64,000 nucleotides of DNA, from positions 15,983,486 to 16,047,485 of the forward strand of contig OY726576.1 of the NCBI GenBank assembly GCA_963383645.1, in the 5' to 3' direction. This document shows positions 41,139 to 53,174 of this stretch, piece by piece. The position numbers and the translations under genes are program-made. The stretch is from Muscardinus avellanarius (Eukaryota; Chordata; Mammalia; Rodentia; Gliridae). The notes below the pieces were generated by a model, which saw nothing but the letters and a program-made list of their open reading frames with translations, was not told the origin of the DNA and ran no database searches. Within the stretch, counting starts at the first letter, position 1. Each line of letters opens with the position of its first letter.

Positions 41139-41526
41139 GTGCGATGCCTTGTGAGAGACTCAGTCAGCAAAGAATTTTTTCCTAAGGACAAAGTCTGGGC
41201 CAAAAGATGAAGTTCCAACTGACCTGAGTTTGAGCCAACATATAAGGTTAAGTTCAAGCTGGCCTTGTGATAGAAGACAAAGCTGACTTTCTATGATTCA
41301 TTAAATGTTTGGCACCCTGCCCTGAGGTTTTTTTCTCTTTTGAACTTTCCTGCTTACGTGAATATGGTTTTTTCTGTCCTGCATGAAAAAAAAGATAAAA
41401 GATTGTTGTAAGTTCTGAATAAACAGAGAAGATTGATCTCGTGTGGCGATTCTTTTCTCATTTCGCCTTCGCTTCTTTTCTCACTGGCACACGAACCCTG
41501 ACTTCTGCTAGGGCTGGACCCCGGCA
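41139..41526 (+). mobile_element. Second-type ERV LTR
   Basis: TGTGCGATGCC to CCCCGGCA, about 388 bp, with an AATAAA near 41420 and the end 'gctggaccccggca'. A GGTGAT repeat follows where a primer binding site would be. Confidence 0.6.
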
Positions 41527-42055
41527 GATGGTGGTGGTGGTGGTGATGGTGATAGTGGTGATGATGGTGGTGGTGATGATGTTGGTGGTGCTGATGGTGA
41601 TGGTGGTGAAGGTGATGATGGTGGTGGCGATGACGGTGATGGTGGTAGTTATGGTGATGATGTTGGTGATGGTGGTGATGGTGATGTTGGTGATAATGAT
41701 GGTGATGGTGGTGGTGATGATGGTGATGGTAGTGGTAATGATGGTGGTGGTGCTGACTGTGATGGTGGTGGTGATGGTGGTTATGGTGGTGGTGGTGGTG
41801 GTGATGGTGGCGGTGCTGATGGTGATGGTGGTGCCCATGGTGGTGGTGATGGTGGTGGTGGTGGTGATAATGGTGTTGGTGGTGCTGATGGTGATGGTGG
41901 TCGTGATGGTGGTTATGGTGGTGGTGGTGGTGATGGTGGTGCTCATGGTGGTGGTGGTGGTGATAATGGTGTTGGTGGTGCTGATGCTAATGGTGATGGT
42001 GGTGGTGATGGTGGTTATGTTGGTGGTGGTGCTCATGGTGATAAGGATAATAATA
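41527..42055. repeat. (GGTGAT)n microsatellite, about 530 bp
   Basis: Long GGTGATGGTGGT run, starting at the end of an LTR. Its long Met/Val or Thr/Ile ORFs are artefacts. Confidence 0.95.
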
Positions 42056-42254
42056 AAGATAATAAGCCTGACCTTAGTTTATGTTAACAAACTCATTTAT
42101 GCCAGGCATAACTGTTATAATTATCTGCGGAAATGATGATGAACTCTGGGTGCAAAGAATTTTTGCCCTTGAGGAAAACTAACTGGAAAACCAAGCAAGT
42201 ACTTGAGGTGAAAAAAGCAAGTCACCAAAATATGTTCTGCTATTGAAGGGGGAG

Positions 42255-42635
42255 TGTCGCGACCCTAAGGCTCTGACCAGCAGAGCCTAGGGAAGAAACA
42301 CACGAACGCCGACTTGCTGATGAAGCTACTTCCTATTTAATGCTTCCCCTTCAATGCGCACAGCAAGCAAATATATATCAGTCTCATAACCCCTCCCTCA
42401 TCACTCCACCAACCCCAAGCTTCCCACAGCTAGGGCATGCACATTTCTAACCCTCTCATAGGCGATCTGGTGGTAGCACGAGGCGCTGCGCACTGATCAT
42501 CCGTAGGGCGCCTGATAGGGCTCACTGTGCAGGCTCAGGGTACCGCCAGCCTCGTGAGCCTTGTGACTTGGCAACATGCCTAGGCGCCATCTTGAGTCAC
42601 CGCCCCATCCCGGTCTAGCCGAGTGGGCCCCGACA
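42255..42635 (-). mobile_element. IAP-like ERV 3' LTR
   Basis: On the minus strand it runs TGTCGGGGCCC to GGTCGCGACA (381 bp). A polypurine tract (aaaaagggggaga) lies just upstream at 42636-42650. Its 3' half matches the LTR at 50425-50791. Sequence to about 42760 resembles the env-3' leader region at 50265-50424. Confidence 0.8.
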
Positions 42636-42765
42636 TCTCCCCCTTTTTGTTTTATTAAAATTAAGGCTCGGGACCGTGCCTGTCCTAGGTTGTCAAACCT
42701 CAAGGATCATTCTTACCTGTCATCGGGAAAGCAATAGCATGATTACTCCCCTGTCTTAGGTTGAT

Positions 42766-42987
42766 ATGATCCCGGGGACGATCGTACCCGTCTTTGACTA
42801 CCGATCCAGCATATTGAAAGGTCCCGACCCTGTACTAACATGGGGACGAGGGCATCTGTGTGTTTTCTCGCAGGATGAAGATAATGCACGGTGGATACCT
42901 GAGCGGCTCATGCGACATATGGATCAAGTAAAAATGGAAGACTCTCTGATTAATGCTGATGATGCTCCCAGCTTCTATGATGACTAA
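42766..42987 (+). pseudogene. ERV integrase C-terminal fragment
   Basis: The stretch with [19 protein letters not shown] and [10 protein letters not shown] is typical of the C-terminal domain of betaretroviral integrase. The rest of pol is missing upstream, where a different LTR in the opposite orientation abuts. Confidence 0.75.
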
Positions 42988-44580
42988 AACATACTGGACT
43001 TATGTTCCAGATCCTCCCATACTTCATCCAGCTGTTTGGGAACAATACTTCATCCAGCTGTTTGGGAACAACAGGAGATCACTGACTTCAGTAACAACTC
43101 ACGATTGCTGGGACTTCCTGCTTTGAATTTTACACCCATTGCAGAAACTTTTAATTATTCTGGACAAGGAATTGGCACACCCTTATGTTTTTCTAAAAAT
43201 GTCAAGAAGATGGGATGCCTGCAGTTGACGCCCATGGTATTGCAGACAAGTACAAAGACTGATCGTACCTGTGCTATTAAAGATGTAATCTTGTTGGCCC
43301 TGGTTACACAGTGAAAGAAGATAAAAATGTTAGCCCACCAATAACTGGTTTACCCTGTGAAGCTGATTTAACATGTAGAAATCATGGTGTTAATTGGAGG
43401 AAATGTCTTGCTGAAATACCTATTTTCCATGAAATTTCTAATACCTCGTTTATTAGGAATTGGTCCTCGGGGCAGAGTGTAAATACTTTTATTGCAGGAA
43501 CAAGCATAAGTAATGATACCAGAAAGAGGGCACACATGGAAATGCTAATGGGATTTACTGCAAGACTATGGTGGTCATCAACAGGATGGCCTCCAACTAA
43601 TGTGTGGGAAATTACTGCTTCTCTGGGAGAATTTAGAACTTATACATACCATCAGATGCTAAAGCTCATTGGAACACTACGGCCTGCACCGTGTGCTTTA
43701 GTAAGTGGAAATGTAGAGATAAAGTTCAATGGATCACAAGCTTTTGTAACCTGTACCTTTGTGAATTGTCTAATTGTATGACTCATGTTGAATATGGGAA
43801 ACAAGTTCTGATAGTTCGTCGATCTCCCTTTGTTATGGTACCTGTTAAGTTATCTGAACCCTGGTATGCTGACAATGGGCTGCAAGTGTTGACTGAATTA
43901 CAGAAAGCTCTGACAGTGACAAAGAGAATGGTAGGACTGATTATAGCAGGATTGGTGGCCTTTATTACACTGGTGGCAACTGCAACAACCGCTGCTGTTG
44001 CTCTTATCAGGAAGTGCAAACAGCCTCCTATGTTAATGATTTATCAGAAATGTTTCTAATGCTTTAGGCTTTCAGGAAAGCATTGATGACAAACTTGAAA
44101 GCCGATCAGAAGCAATGTATGAAACTGTCAATTGTACTGGAGAAGAAATGCAAAGCCTAAAATTAAGAACCCAGTTTGTGTGTCATGCCAGGTTTTCTTG
44201 GATTTGTGTTACTTCTAAGAAATATAACGCTTCCGAGCATTCATGGGATAATGTCCAGAGACATTTAATGGGAACATGGAATAGCCATGACCTATCTCTA
44301 GATCTGAATAACCTGCATCAGGATATTTGGAGCATGCAACATGCTGATCCCCTTCAGTTTAATGCAGCCCAGACAGCCAATGACATAATTCTTTAAAACA
44401 GTTTTTCCTTCTTTGCCATCATTAACTACCTCTCTATCTGGTACACTAGGGCTGGTTTTGATTGTTATAGTGGTATTATGTATTCTTCCAGTCCTTGTTC
44501 GAGTATTTTGTACACAGCTCTGGAAATTAAAAGCAGAAGTGCACAATCTACGTTTGAAAAATGCCCCCATTTAAAAAGCT
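42977..44580 (+). pseudogene. Degenerate betaretrovirus-like env
   Basis: Surface and transmembrane regions are spread over broken frames (43036-43314, 43311-43781, 43691-44059, 44115-44396). A hydrophobic stretch near 43930-44010 fits a fusion-peptide region and one near 44440-44510 fits a membrane anchor. A 26-bp direct duplication at about 43019-43070 shifts the frame early. Several further frame breaks make a complete envelope protein impossible. Confidence 0.75.
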
Positions 44581-44741
44581 GGTAGCCAATGACGGGTAAG
44601 ATTTCCTTGGGACAAGAAAACCTAAGACAGGATATACAGCTTATAGCTCTGTATTATCCGATGACGAGTAATCCTTGCTACCTGAAGGAAACAACCTGAG
44701 ACTGGCACAGCCTTCTATAAAAATAAAAAGAAAGGGGGAAA

Positions 44742-45143
44742 TGTGGGGAGCCATTAAGGTTTTTACCTTATCTTCTCTCACCCTTACTCAAAAGGGCACT
44801 TCTGACTGTGCTTCCCAGAGTCACCAAGGTCTGGAGTCATGGAGTCTAAGTAAATAAGACCCCTCAGAATGACTGATGCTAACTGTTCTGTCTGCTAGTT
44901 AAGATTAGGTTTATGTAGTACCAGGCTCCCGTGTGACTCGCAAAGTGATATATGTGCTTTGGATTTTCATGATTGCATTCCTGTACAACCCAAAGCTGGA
45001 AATTGTATAAATACCAGGAGAGAAAGAAACCTGGTTGTCGGCCAGCAGAGATATCGGCCCAGGAGTTTGCTGGCGACCCTCCCATGCTTGTTCATCCTCA
45101 CGCCTCTCTTCAGAACCTGTACTTTTGCCGGCTGGCTCCGGCA
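44742..45143 (+). mobile_element. 3' LTR of the class II provirus
   Basis: 402 bp, preceded by the polypurine tract 'aaaagaaagggggaa' and followed by the target site atagtg (45144-45149). This is the same target site as at 36165 and as at the solo LTR (3651, 4059). Confidence 0.93.
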
Positions 45144-45285
45144 ATAGTGCACCTAAGATTTCAAAATATGTGTTATCATTTCTTATTTCTTATAAACATG
45201 TCAAGGTTCCAGATCTGTAATGAAGCAAAATGAAAATAAAGGCCACAAAACACAGACATTCTGAGACCACTGATGGAAGGTGCTT

Positions 45286-45291
45286 TTTATT
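45286..45291 (-). terminator. Polyadenylation signal of locus D
   Basis: AATAAA on the minus strand, the inverted partner of 3507-3512. Confidence 0.6.
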
Positions 45292-46325
45292 ACATTTCGT
45301 GGAATCGTAAAGAGTTTGACTACTGGTCCTCTCCTCCACCCTCACTTTCAAAGAGAACACAAGGCACCCGAAGACTGCCTCAGACAGGCCTCTGAGTGGA
45401 GCTGGAGTGGCGGCTTGCGGCGGGCGCGCTGCATCCTCCTAGGTCAGCTGAGGGAGCCTTCTGGCCCCAGCCCTGCCCACAGCTCCTGCACGCACGAGGC
45501 TCCTCCCCCTGCTGTGGCACCTGATGCAAGGCCAGGTGTGACCTGTGGCTAAAGCCTCGGCCACACTCTCTGCACACTCACGGCCTCTATTCCAAGTGCA
45601 CCCGCTTGTGTGTGAGTGAGGCTGACTTGCTGCTGAAGCCCAGTCGGCACTGCCGGCACGTGTACTGCTTCTCCTGCGAGTGCTTCCTCCGGTGCTGATG
45701 AGCCCTGCCTGGTGGCTGAAGCCTCGGCTGCACTCCTGGCACACGTACGGCTGTTCCTTCGAGTGTGTCCACTAGTGTCCAACAGAGATGGACTCCTGGC
45801 TGAAGCCTTTGTCACACTCACTGCACACGTACAGCTTCTCGCCCGAGTGTGTCCTCTGGTGGATGATGAGGTAGGACTTGTGGCTCAAACCTTTGCCACA
45901 CTCATTGCACACGTACAGCTTCATGCCCGAGTGTGTCCTCTGGTGTCAGGTGAGTGTGGACTTCTCGCTGAAGCCTTTGCCGCACTCACTGCACATGTAT
46001 GGCTTCTCACCGAGTATGTCCTCTGGTGGATGATGAGTTGGGACTTGTGTAAACAGCCTCGCCCACACTCGTGGCACACATATGGCTTCTCATCTGAGTG
46101 TGTCCTCTGGTGGATGATGAGGCCGAACTTCCACCTGAAGCCTTTGCCACACTCACTGCACACGTACGGCTTCTCTACTGAGTGTATCCTCTGGTGGAGG
46201 GTGAGGGTAAACTTCATTCTGAAGCCTTTGCCACACTCGCTGCACACGTAGGGCTTCTCGCCTGAGTGTGTCCTCTGGTGGATGGTGAGTGTGGTCTTCT
46301 CGCTGAAGCCTTTGCCACACTCGCT
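45292..46325 (-). pseudogene. Fingers and C-terminus of locus D beyond the stop
   Basis: Three to four fingers continue in frame right after the stop (RMKFTL, RWKFGL, LHKSQL). They are followed by frame breaks and the ZNF133-like terminal fingers ([29 protein letters not shown]) down to about 45380. Confidence 0.8.
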
Positions 46326-47777
46326 TCACACGTAGGGCTTCTCGCCCGAGTGTGTCCTCTGGTGGATGGTGAGGTGGGATTTTTGGCTGAAGCCTTTGCC
46401 ACACTCACTGCACACGTAGGGCTTCTCGCCTGAGTGTGTCCTCTGGTGGATGATGATGTAGGACTTCTGGCTGAAGCCTTTGCCACAATCACTGCACAGG
46501 TACAGCTTCTCAACCGAGTGTGTCCTCTGGTGTCTAGTGAGCTTGCACTTCTCGCTGAAGCCTTTGCCACACTCACTGCACACATATGGCTTCTCGCCTG
46601 AGTGTGTCCTCTGGTGGATGATGAGGTGGGACTTTTGGTTGTAGCCTTTGCCACACTTGCTGCACACATATGGCTTCTCGCCTGAGTGTGTCCTCTGGTG
46701 TCTGGTGAGCTTGCACTTCTCGCTGTAGCCTTTGCCACACTCACTGCACATGTAGGGCTTCTCGCCTGAGTGTGTCCTCTGGTGGATGATGAGGTGGGAC
46801 TTTTGGTTAAAGCCTCGCCCGCATTCAAAGCACACGTAGGGCTTCTCGCCTAAGTGGATAATCAGGTGTCTAACCAAGGTCGACTTCAGAGTAAAGTCTT
46901 TGCCGCAGTCTCGGCACACAAACGGCTTCTCGCCCAAGTGCGTCCTCTGGTGGATGGTGAGAATAAACTTCAGCCTGAAGCCTCGCCTGCACTCTTGGCA
47001 CACATACGGCTTCTCGCCTGAGTGCGTCCTCTGGTGGATGATGAGGGAGGCCTTCCGTGTGAAGCGTCGCCCGCACTCGCCACACACAAAGGGCGTCTTC
47101 CACGAGTGCAGCTTCTGGTGCCTGGTCAGGCACGTCTTCAGACTGAAGCCCTTCTCACACACACCGCACACGTATGGCTTCTCCCCCGAGTGTGTCCTCT
47201 GGTGACTGAGCGGGCCGGTCATCTTGCTGGAACGCAGTCTGCGCTGGCCACAGGCAACTGCTCCAAGACCTAGGCCTTCTGCCCTCCTCAGCACCTTGTC
47301 GGAGTCTTTGGGGGTCCTCGTCTCAGCCGGGCTCTCCTTTATCCCCAGTGCTCTGATGTGATGCTGGGAGCTACCTGGTGGCCTCTGGGGTGGCCTGGGA
47401 AATTCTCCAAAAGTACTTTTCTTGGGCCTACCAAACTGAGACTTGGAGCCTTCTCTGTCTTGATCTTCTGCTCTGTGGCTCCAGGATCTATCGTCCGAGG
47501 CTCGCTGCTCCTTCTGGTCCTCCGCGTGTGGGTCCCCAGGAGCAACAAGTCTTTCTGCACATAAGCATGTGAAGATCCAGGGGCAGTGGCCACACAGCAC
47601 GTTTTGCTCCAGAGATTTCTGGTTGGAGAAATCAGGAGGGCAGAGAGTAATGGAGTGCAGGGGTGGGTTTGGTCCTGCCAGAGAAAGAGAAGCCCAAGTC
47701 AGATGGAACTCATTTGATGGTGAGACTTGACCACATTCTTCAAATCCTTAATAGCAAATGTTATTGACCAAGAGGTA

Positions 47778-47779
47778 CT

Positions 47780-47814
<35 letters not shown>

Positions 47815-48015
47815 GTGGGTCTGGGGATGGAACACAGAGGATTTGACCTCCAAGCTACACACCCTGCCCAATTTTTTATTCTTGTTATTTTGAAACAGGG
47901 TCTCACTGAGTTGCAGACGACCTAACTAAGTAGCTCAGGCTGTCTGCGAACCGCAATCCTCAGGTCTCAGCCTCCCAGATGCTGGGATTACAAGTGTGCA
48001 CCACCACGCCCAGTT
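47778..48015 (-). mobile_element. SINE with (TTTA)n tail
   Basis: Same insertion as 11336-11605, with a shorter TTTA run (47780-47813). Confidence 0.85.
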
Positions 48016-48345
48016 CCAAGAGGTACTGTATATGAGCAACTTCCCAGCCCAACAGTACAGCTTAACAGACAGGAGACAGCAAAGGCATCACAGGCACTTT
48101 TGGGTGTATAAATAGGGACAACATCGACAGTCTACATGATTCTCACTATGATAACCTTCCAACGCACAGCAACACACACAGAAACCACGCCTGAAACTTG
48201 TGTTCTTTTTTCTCTCTGAGAGCTAGCTAACCAGTGAACTGCGCCTGCCATCTTATCAGGAGGAGCCGCTCGGCCCATCGGCCCCCCCTTGTTTACACCA
48301 CCTCCTTATAAGGAGTGATAACATGGTAGGAGCAGGAGTGCTGCT

Positions 48346-49617
48346 GTGTGGGCTAGGGTCCCTACAGTCCCAGGTACTTTCCCTGTCCTTTTAGATCAAA
48401 ATCAACAGAGATATCATCAGCCGCTAGATTGGAAAGTAATTCAAAGGATTGAAGAATCAGTGTCTACTTATGGTATGCAAGCCGCCTTCACGCTAACGCA
48501 GGTGGAGGGACTGGAACGGCATTGCATGACCCCATTTGATTGGTCTAATTTATGTAGGGCTGTACTCTCGGGGGAAGCATGTCTTAATTGGAAAGCCACT
48601 TACTTGGAATATGCCATTGAGCAGGCGGCTGCCATTGCTCAGGCGGGACAGCCTGCCTGGAATGTAGACATGCTTATGAGACAGGGGACTTTCGTAAATA
48701 ATCAGATAGGTTATCCACAACAAGTGTATGATCAAATCAATCGTTGTGCCTTGAAGGCCTGGAAGATGTTGTCAGGATCTGGTGATCTTGGAGCAAGCCT
48801 ATCTAAAGTCAAGCAAGGACCCAATGAGCCTTTCGCAGATTTTTTGGCCAGGTTGGTGGAGACAGCTAGCCGAGTATTCCCTGATGTAGATTCAGCAATG
48901 CCTCTCATAAAGCAATTGGCATATGAGCAGGCTAACAAACCATGCCGAGATGCCATCAGACCATATAAACAGAAAAATTTAGACGTTTGGCTCAAGGTCT
49001 GCCGAGATATTAATGAAGGTGTTATACAGGGCCAGGCTATTGCTGCAGCCATTGTGTCAGGGTTGAAAGGGAAATCATATCAAGCAGGTCAAGGGGGAGT
49101 ACGAGGGGGATGTTATGCATGTGGTCAGCCTGGACATTTTAAGGACTGCCCTCGCCGTCAAGGTCAGGGGAAGGCATTAGGGCTGCCCCAGGTAGCAGCC
49201 CAGCAACCGCGGCTGTGCCCCCGCTGCTGGAAAGGCAATCATTGGGCAGGAGAGTGTCATTCCAAATGGGATGGAGATGGCAATCCCTTGTCACCTAGTC
49301 TAAACCCCCGAGGCTTGAAGCCTTTACAGATTTGGCAGATGGATGTTACCCATGTTAGTGAGTTTGGAACACTTAAATACGTTCATGTCTCTGTAGATAC
49401 CTGTTCAGGCATTGTTTTTGCCTCTGCTCATACTGGTGAGAAGGCCCAACATGTTATTTCTCATTGTTTACAGGCTTTCGCTGCTTGGGGGATTCCTAGC
49501 CAATTTAAAACAGATAATGGTCCGGCATATACATCTCAACACTTTACAAATTTTTGTAAACAGATGGGCATTAAGCTTTCCCATGGCCTACCCTATAATC
49601 CGCAGGTCAAGGAATAG
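48346..49617 (+). pseudogene. ERV gag fused in frame to integrase core
   Basis: The open frame of 423 codons holds a betaretrovirus-like capsid. Two CCHC zinc knuckles follow (C-x2-C-x4-H-x4-C at about 49111-49150, and again near 49219-49260). The integrase core then starts (WQMDVTHV, later TDNGPAYTS, giving the first two acidic residues). Protease, reverse transcriptase and RNase H are absent. The frame ends by a short indel just before the position of the third catalytic acid, so integrase is dead. The start is uncertain; the upstream matrix region is missing. Confidence 0.85.
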
Positions 49618-50424
49618 TAGAAAGGGCCAATCACAACATTAAATGTGCTCTAATTAAACAAAAAGGGGGTACTGGGAACCAATGGAAGTCTCCCAAGGAC
49701 AAACTTAATCTCATTCTTTTTATTTTAAATTTTTTACAATTGGATTCTGAGGGCCATTCTGCGGAGAAGCGGTTTGTGTTTTCCCACAGGACCAAGAACA
49801 CCCGGTGTGGGTCCCAGAAGGCTTGACACGACCAGCTGAAGGAAAAGGAAATGCCTCCACCAAAGAGCCTAGAGTTGAAGCTAATACTGAGACTTCTCCC
49901 GGTGTTGGAATGCCTCTTTGTTTTCCTTAAGCTGTTGTGATGTGGAAACTAGAGCCGAGACTTCGAAAAGACCATACAAGACTTACGTTCGTCAATTGTT
50001 GCTGTAAAAAATACCAGAGTGGAGGTGGCCACGGATCAACAATGGATGGACATGATTCATGGGACAGTAGGGTTTTTAAAAGACTGGGGAGGAATGGTGT
50101 TTTGGGCATTTCTTCTACTGACAGCATGTGGGACGCTATGTATCTGTATGTGGCGCATGAAGAGGAACATGGCAACACAGCAGCGCATGTTGGTCCAAGC
50201 TATGGCCGCCTTGGAGGCTGGTAGCTCCCCCAATGTCTGGCTTAGCATGCTGGATAGGTAGCCAAGGACGGGTAAGACTGCTCCATCCTCATATCAACCT
50301 AAGACAGGCAGGCAACCATGATGGTGCTGAGCTGATGACAGGTAAGAATGAGTGAGTTGGAAGCGGCAACCTAAGACAGGCACGATCCCAAGCCTTGTGT
50401 TCTTAAATAAATAAAAAGGGGAGC
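49618..50424 (+). pseudogene. ERV integrase remnant and env transmembrane tail
   Basis: Degenerate integrase C-terminal sequence to about 49870, then an env tail with one hydrophobic membrane segment (about 50090-50150) and a short basic cytoplasmic end. A polypurine tract (aaaaaggggagc) ends at 50424. Confidence 0.7.
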
Positions 50425-50791
50425 TGTAGGAAGCCAGGGTATGGCAGTCAGCCCAAGATGGCGCCCGGGCTGACTGACAAGGATGGTGGTCTTGGCCGGC
50501 GCATGTGCTGTTGGTCTTGGCTGGCGCATGCGCTGTTGTCAGTATCACACGCCTCATGCATGGACTGTGATGTAATGCCTCGTGGTTAGGCCAGTACGCC
50601 TATGAGGTACCTTCTAGGGAGCATGGGATGGACATGGGCGGAATGGGATTGGTGGATATTTGGGGAACAGGCTTGGTATGGTATATAAGGAAACTGCTGC
50701 GGGGAATAAAGAGGAAGTAGCTTCATCAGCAAGTCGGCGTTCGTGTGTTTCTTCCCTAGGCTCTGCTGGTCAGAGCCTTAGAGTCGTGACA
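50425..50791 (+). mobile_element. IAP-like 3' LTR
   Basis: TGTAGGAAGCC to GTCGTGACA, 367 bp, with 'tatataagg' near 50682 and 'aataaagagg' near 50705. It includes 'cccaagatggcgccc' like other IAP-type LTRs. Confidence 0.88.
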
Positions 50792-50849
50792 ATCTGCACT
50801 GGGTAGAGGGCCCGTGCAGAGGGCTGCTCAAAAAGTGGTTACGAGCTAA

Positions 50850-51255
50850 GCACTGTGGCACACACCTGCAATCCCGGGTCTAGAGACTCTGTGTCAAAAT
50901 AAAGGATGAAAAATAGGGCTGGGGATGTAGCTCGGACGTAGAATGCCCCTGAGTTCCATCCCCAGTACTGCAAAAAGAAAAAGAATAAAAAACAGGCCTG
51001 GGAGTACGCTTGGAGGTAGAATGTCCCTATAATCAATATCCAGTACCACAGTAAAGAAATACATATATACATACATACATACATACATACATAACATCTT
51101 AGCCGGGCGTGGTGGCTCAGGCTTGTAATCCCCGCACTTGCGAGGGGGAGACAGGTGGATCGCACTGGTTTGGAGCCAGCCTTACTGGATTAAGAGACCC
51201 TGTCTGGGAGTGTAGCCCGGAGGTAGAAGGGCTTCCAGGAACCCCAGTACCACAA
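50850..51255 (+). mobile_element. SINE pieces with (ATAC)n
   Basis: SINE 50850-50985, a tail to 51055, an ATAC run (51058-51095) and a SINE 51102-51255 with a short internal deletion. Confidence 0.75.
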
Positions 51256-51329
51256 AAAAATAAAAAATAAAATAAATAAATATAAAAAAATAAATAAATA
51301 AAAAATAACACCTTAAATAAAAATTCATG

Positions 51330-51845
51330 GTCTAAGTTGGCATGGTGGTGCATGCTTGTAATTTTAGTGTTTGGGAGGCAGCGACAGGAGGACTGCGATT
51401 CATGGCCAGCCTCTGCTACTTGGTGAGGCCCTTCACAACTTAGTAAGATCCTGTTTCACTAAGAGTAGGGCAGGGGTGTTGCTCGGAGGTAGAATGAACC
51501 TAGGTTCAATCTTCACAAACACAAAAACTTAAAAATGCAAAGGACAATTAGACAAGAGTCACTGATACCTGAGAACTGCTGCGCTCTTAGGTTTTACATC
51601 AAGTAGTACTTGATGAAGAAGAATACGGAATGTTAAGGATGTATATGATACTTGGAACAGGGGTCAGTCAACTTTTTCTTAATGAAACTAAATAGTTTAA
51701 GTTTTAAGGGCTGAAAGAAAAAATGAAGGACATTATATTAATTTTTATATAACCTTTTTTTTTTTTTTTGCGGTCCTAGTGATGAAACTCAGGGACACTG
51801 TACCCCAGATCCACACCGCTACCTGTACTTTTTAAGTCTTTTCAT

Positions 51846-51892
<47 letters not shown>

Positions 51893-52015
51893 TAAACAGG
51901 GTCTCACTGAGTTGCGAAGGGCCTCGCTAAGTAGCTGGAGCTGTCAGTGAACCATGATCCTCTCATCTCAGCCTCCCCAAGACTGGGATTACAAGTGTGC
52001 GCACCACGCCTGGCA
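51330..52015. mobile_element. Two SINEs in the locus D intron
   Basis: Forward 51330-51530, and reverse 51757-52015 with an internal (ATTT)n run longer than its paralog at 12950. Confidence 0.8.
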
Positions 52016-52460
52016 GCTTACATAACCATGTAAAAGTGTACAAACCACTCTTAGCTTACAGTTGCTTTGAGCACTCCGTTTAAATTTCTCAACTGGCTTT
52101 TAAGCTTTATGTCTCCCACTGGGCTTTGTTTTCTTTACATCATTCAGTGTCTGCTCTATTCTTCTTGATCTTTTCTAAAAAGATGTTAACAAAAGAGAAA
52201 AAACCCACAAACATATACGTACAAGAGTTACCCCGGGAAGGCCAGGGCTTCCTGGAGGAGGAAGGCGACAGGAGACCCAGGGAAGCGCTCATAGGGTGAG
52301 GATGAGGTCGGGAGGGGAGGCCGAGCCAGGCAACGTGAACGCAGGCCGAGAGCTCCAGAGGCAGCTCCCTGCACTGGGGCTCGGCGCCGCCTCCCTCCGG
52401 CCTCTCGGCTGCTCACACCCTGCATCCTGGAGCTCACTGGCCCAGTTTCCTGCCACTCAC

Positions 52461-52556
52461 CCGCACGGGAGGCTGGCGCGCATCTGCTCTCTTCTCTCCA
52501 CGCCTCTTTCCCTTGCTCCAGCTGGGCGATCAGCTTTGGTTTAGAAAACGCAATTC
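52461..52556 (-). other. KRAB-b exon of locus D (96 bp)
   Basis: Acceptor and GTGAGT donor intact; GIAFSKPKLIAQLEQGKEAW. Confidence 0.9.
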
Positions 52557-52828
52557 CTGCCCACAGGAAAGGAAGACAAGATGACCTTACGTCGTGGGTC
52601 ATGGGGCCAGGGAAGAATTCAGAGGCAAGGCAGGTGAGGAGCTTGAAAGGGTGCGGCAAGGACCTCAACGAGTGGGGCCGATCCACTCACGGAGGCACTG
52701 ATTCTGTTCCAAGCCAGGTGGATGAACACCGCTGTCACCCATCACGGAAAATAAGTTACTAAGGAAGAGAGCCCAGCTCAGAGGAAAAGGCCCAGAAATG
52801 CAGAGTATCAGCCAGAGCGCATGTGCGT

Positions 52829-52830
<2 letters not shown>

Positions 52831-52870
<40 letters not shown>

Positions 52871-53068
52871 TCTTTTTTTTTTTTTGGTAGTATTTGGGTT
52901 CTTGGAAACCCTTCTACCTCCAAGCTACACTCCCAGGCCTATTTTTTATATTTTTATTTGGAAATTGGGTCTCCAAAGCCAGGGCGACTGGCTTCGAACC
53001 TGCGCGATCGTCCTGTCTCCGCCTCCCAAGCGCGGGGATAACAAGCGTGCGCCACCACCCAGCGCCAC
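52831..53068 (-). mobile_element. (CA)n and reverse SINE private to D
   Basis: CA run 52831-52867, then a T-run and reverse SINE to 53068. The SINE is missing after the CA run in locus A. Confidence 0.85.
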
Positions 53069-53174
53069 ATACACTTTCAACTCTACAAATCTGACCTTCT
53101 TTGTAACACAGAAAACTAAATGTTTTTCCTTTTGAGTGCAACCCGAAAGCTAATTTAAAAAGAAAGATTTGTAG

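Larger units (their letters stand above)
48244..50791 (+). mobile_element. IAP-like endogenous retrovirus, 5'-truncated and internally deleted
   Basis: Interrupts the A/D duplicate: the DNA left of 48243 matches A up to about 11828, and the DNA right of 50791 resumes at about 11857 ('atctgcactgggtagag'). About 30 bp of host DNA was lost. Contents: gag capsid and nucleocapsid, a piece of integrase, an env tail, a polypurine tract and a 3' LTR. No 5' LTR and no clean target duplication are seen. Confidence 0.9.

Noticed and set aside
41441..42136. Long Met/Val ORF and its Thr/Ile opposite
   Set aside because: Translation of the GGTGAT microsatellite; no gene signals.
46326..46328. Selenocysteine recoding of TGA at a finger Cys position in locus D
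   Set aside because: A TGC to TGA change in a decaying paralog is simpler; I see no SECIS-like element and further frame breaks follow.
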